NCBI GenBank assembly: GCA_900555805.1
Contig: USMJ01000032.1
Span: 1-8,822, forward strand
DNA length: 8,822 nt
Reading direction: 5' to 3'
Origin: an uncultured Oscillospiraceae bacterium
GTDB taxonomy: Bacteria > Bacillota > Clostridia > Oscillospirales > Acutalibacteraceae
Positions 7,301 to 8,822 of this stretch are shown here, piece by piece (the stretch's first letter is position 1; each line of letters opens with the position of its first letter). The translations under genes and the position numbers were made by a program. Under the pieces are notes generated by a model. The model did not search any database, had not been told where the DNA came from, and was given only the letters and a program-made list of their open reading frames with translations.

Positions 7301-8348
7301 GGCGCTTTGCGAAATTTGCGACGGATTTAAGATCGCGTCGCCCATCAAGCAGGCAAACCAGATAAAAACCGGTCTCATCAACACGACATACCTTGTCGAA
7401 ACCGAGGACGGCAAAAAATATATGGTTCAGAGAATTAACACATACGTTTTCAAAAAGCCCGACGAACTCATGGAGAACATATCGGGCGTGACACATTTTT
7501 TGAGAAAACGCATAAAAGAAAGCGGCGCCGACCCCGAAAGGGAGACGTTGCGCTTTTTGAAGACGGCGGACGGAAACAGCTTTCTGACGCTCGAAAACGG
7601 CTCGACATGGCGCGCATACGTCTATATGGATAACTCGTTCACCGTCAACGAAACCGAGGATATGGAAGTGTTCAGAAGCGCAGGCGTTGCGTTCGGGCGG
7701 TTTATGAAGAGGCTCAATTCGTTCCCGGCCAAGGAGCTTCACGAGACGATAGCCGATTTCCATAATACGCCTAAAAGGTACTCAGACTTTCTTGAAAGCG
7801 TGGAACTTGACAGCGCCGGCAGGAAAAATACCTGCTTGGAGGAAATACGCTTTGTGACGGATCGCTGCGACGATATGAGTATCCTCATGAAATTATATGA
7901 GGACGGAAAGATCCCGACAAGAGTAACGCATAACGACACGAAGCTCAACAACGTTCTGTTTGACGACAGAACAAACGAGGCGTTCTGCGTTATAGATCTC
8001 GACACCGTTATGCCGGGAATGTCGCTCTACGATTTCGGCGACAGTATGCGTTCGGGCGCAAACTCAGCCAAAGAGGACGAGAAAGATCTCGACAAGGTAT
8101 ATCTCAATCTTGATCTTTTCAGAAGCTATACAGAGGGCTTTTTAAGCGAGACGCTCCAATGTCTGACAAAGGCCGAGGTCGAATATCTTCCGTTTTCCGT
8201 TAAGCTCATGACGCTTGAATGCGGAATGAGATTCTTGAAGGACTATCTCGACGGAGACATATATTTCAGAACAGAGTATCCCGAGCATAATCTTGTCAGA
8301 GCGAGAAACCAGTTCAAGCTCGTCGCCGACATGTACAAGATTTCTTAA
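7290..8348 (+). CDS. nahK: NahK-like N-acetylhexosamine 1-kinase (APH-fold sugar kinase)
   Basis: This phosphotransferase of the aminoglycoside/choline kinase fold most resembles N-acetylhexosamine 1-kinase of the bifidobacterial lacto-N-biose pathway. That enzyme makes GlcNAc-1-P or GalNAc-1-P from ATP and the free sugar and also tolerates galactose. From the ATG at 7290 it has 352 residues. The catalytic loop is HNDTKLNN (214-221, Asp216 as base), the metal-binding segment is VIDLDTVMPG (234-243), followed by YDFGD (247-251). The C-terminal stretch with PEHNL and QFKLVAD matches NahK tails. The frame is open from an ATG at 7257, but AAAGGAAG (7274-7281) precedes 7290, so the later start is preferred; it lies inside the 3' end of the CBM9-like gene. 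The last residues and stop may come from the junction with rpsA sequence (8319-8351), so the C-terminus may be slightly altered. Class call is strong; the substrate (GlcNAc, GalNAc or Gal) is open. Confidence 0.87.
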   Translation: MENKALCEICDGFKIASPIKQANQIKTGLINTTYLVETEDGKKYMVQRINTYVFKKPDELMENISGVTHFLRKRIKESGADPERETLRFLKTADGNSFLTLENGSTWRAYVYMDNSFTVNETEDMEVFRSAGVAFGRFMKRLNSFPAKELHETIADFHNTPKRYSDFLESVELDSAGRKNTCLEEIRFVTDRCDDMSILMKLYEDGKIPTRVTHNDTKLNNVLFDDRTNEAFCVIDLDTVMPGMSLYDFGDSMRSGANSAKEDEKDLDKVYLNLDLFRSYTEGFLSETLQCLTKAEVEYLPFSVKLMTLECGMRFLKDYLDGDIYFRTEYPEHNLVRARNQFKLVADMYKIS

Positions 8349-8351
8349 ATC
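8319..8351. other. Probable chimeric junction between kinase gene and rpsA
   Basis: On the plus strand the NahK-like tail (QFKLVAD) reads up to about 8330. On the minus strand ribosomal protein S1 sequence reads from 8525 down to about 8349 and stays S1-like (VGDE at 8319-8330) into the kinase gene. Two convergent genes thus share the same bases, with no intergenic DNA and no terminator. Base 8351 onward is visibly more AT-rich with different codon use. The 12 bases at 8319-8330 encode conserved residues of each family on opposite strands and could be the microhomology at which two unrelated segments joined. Confidence 0.6.
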
Positions 8352-8525
8352 CACGTTGGATTCATTGGTGTACTCGCTGCGGGTAATGATGCCATCGGAT
8401 TTGTAGCCGATATTTAAAACGATCTCATCTTCTTTTACATCGATGACCTTACCAGTGACAATCTCTCCTGTACGTATTGTTTTTAATGATTCCTCTAACA
8501 TTTGTTCAAAACTTAATTCTGACAT
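8319..8525 (-). pseudogene. rpsA: Ribosomal protein S1 (RpsA), truncated N-terminal fragment
   Basis: The minus-strand frame from the ATG at 8525 gives an S1-domain start: MSELSFEQML, then TGEIVTGKVIDV (19-30), IVLNIGYKSDG (35-45) and SEYTNESNVDL (50-60). These are the features of the first OB-fold S1 repeat in clostridial S1-type proteins, which bind mRNA on the 30S subunit. AGGAGG (8540-8535) lies nine bases upstream and fixes the start; an in-frame TTG at 8543 lies within this ribosome binding site. Only 60-70 codons of an expected several hundred are present. The frame then continues as antisense of the kinase gene to a stop at 8142, which has no S1 character. The start lies within the 3' end of ispH, as expected for translational coupling. 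The gene is broken here by the junction, most likely an artefact rather than a real loss, because S1-type proteins are normally conserved. Confidence 0.75.
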
Positions 8526-8822
8526 TAGTATGAACCTCCTCAATGATTTTCTTGGGGGTCGAAGCCCCTGCTGTAATACCTACGCTGCGCACAGAATTTA
8601 CACTCTCAGGATTCAAATCGTCCAGTGTCTGAATGTAATAAGTATCCTTACACTCTTTTTGGCATATCTCGTACAGTTTGCGGGTGTTAGAACTATTCTT
8701 CCCGCCGATGACGATCATAGCATCTACCTGCGAAGCTATACGTTCAGCTTCCACTTGTCTTTCCTGTGTTGCATTGCAAATCGTATTTAAAACAAGTATA
8801 TCATAACCCTTTTTCTCAAATT
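8506..8822 (-). CDS. ispH: 4-hydroxy-3-methylbut-2-enyl diphosphate reductase, C-terminal part
   Basis: This is the C-terminal third of IspH (LytB), the [4Fe-4S] enzyme that makes isopentenyl and dimethylallyl diphosphate in the last step of the MEP isoprenoid pathway in the cytoplasm. The frame is open to the window edge, so the 5' part is missing; the first complete codon ends at base 8820. Visible landmarks are LNTICNAT, whose cysteine (codon 8776-8778) is the third iron-sulfur ligand, the diphosphate-binding GGKNSSNTRKL, and GITAGASTP near the end. The stop is at 8506-8508. The rpsA start codon lies 20 bases inside this gene, an arrangement related to the ispH-rpsA fusions and pairs seen in Clostridia. 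An internal GTG at 8754 is not a start. The family call is very secure. It belongs to the right-hand, AT-richer segment and may not derive from the same molecule as the sugar operon. Confidence 0.95.
   Translation of the reverse strand, partial: FEKKGYDILVLNTICNATQERQVEAERIASQVDAMIVIGGKNSSNTRKLYEICQKECKDTYYIQTLDDLNPESVNSVRSVGITAGASTPKKIIEEVHTNVRIKF
8535..8540 (-). promoter_or_regulatory. Ribosome binding site of rpsA inside ispH
   Basis: AGGAGG on the minus strand lies nine bases before the rpsA ATG at 8525. It is embedded in the ispH coding sequence and gives rpsA its own initiation signal despite the gene overlap. Confidence 0.75.

Noticed and set aside
8443..8790. Plus-strand open frame of 115 codons at the right end
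   Set aside because: It is antisense to ispH and rpsA, whose protein motifs are unmistakable, and it has no ribosome binding site.
1..8822. CRISPR arrays, tRNA or rRNA genes, insertion sequences, phage genes
   Set aside because: I read through both strands and saw no spaced direct repeats, clover-leaf signatures, transposase motifs or terminal inverted repeats.

Overview
The window reads as low-to-mid GC Bacillota DNA, most likely from an uncultured gut Clostridia (Oscillospirales or Lachnospirales-like). The reasons are strong AGGAGG-type ribosome binding sites, sigma-A promoters close to consensus, heavy AGA arginine usage, intracellular GH36 and GH2 enzymes of a type common in gut Clostridia, and an ispH-rpsA gene pair at the right end. 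The taxonomy is inferred from style only; no search was run.

Left part (1-943): a stretch of inverted repeats able to fold in competing ways, then a self-contained transcription unit. This has a promoter (125-153), a MacB/LolD-type ABC transporter ATPase (187-885) and a strong intrinsic terminator (901-943). No permease gene accompanies the ATPase.

Middle (945-1965): a perfect-consensus sigma-A promoter (TTGACA, 17 bp, TATAAT) directly abuts the terminator. It drives an AT-richer gene for a membrane-anchored, probably beta-propeller-like protein of unknown function. No terminator follows before the sugar operon, so read-through is possible.

Main block (1966-8348): four tightly packed plus-strand genes with 1-, 4- and 11-base overlaps. 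They encode a GH36 alpha-galactosidase-like enzyme, a GH2 beta-galactosidase-like enzyme, a CBM9-like carbohydrate-binding protein and a NahK-like sugar (N-acetylhexosamine) 1-kinase. None has a signal peptide. The simplest reading is cytoplasmic breakdown of an imported oligosaccharide carrying alpha- and beta-linked Gal or HexNAc, with the kinase activating a released sugar as its 1-phosphate. No transporter or regulator lies in the window, and the substrate is not proven.

Right end (about 8319-8822): minus-strand ispH (3' part) overlapping the first 60-70 codons of rpsA (ribosomal protein S1). The rpsA reading frame runs straight into the antisense of the kinase gene. Losing most of S1, with no intergenic space, together with a visible change in base composition, points to a chimeric junction (assembly or amplification artefact, or a real rearrangement) around 8319-8351. 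Linkage between the sugar operon and ispH/rpsA should not be trusted without read evidence.
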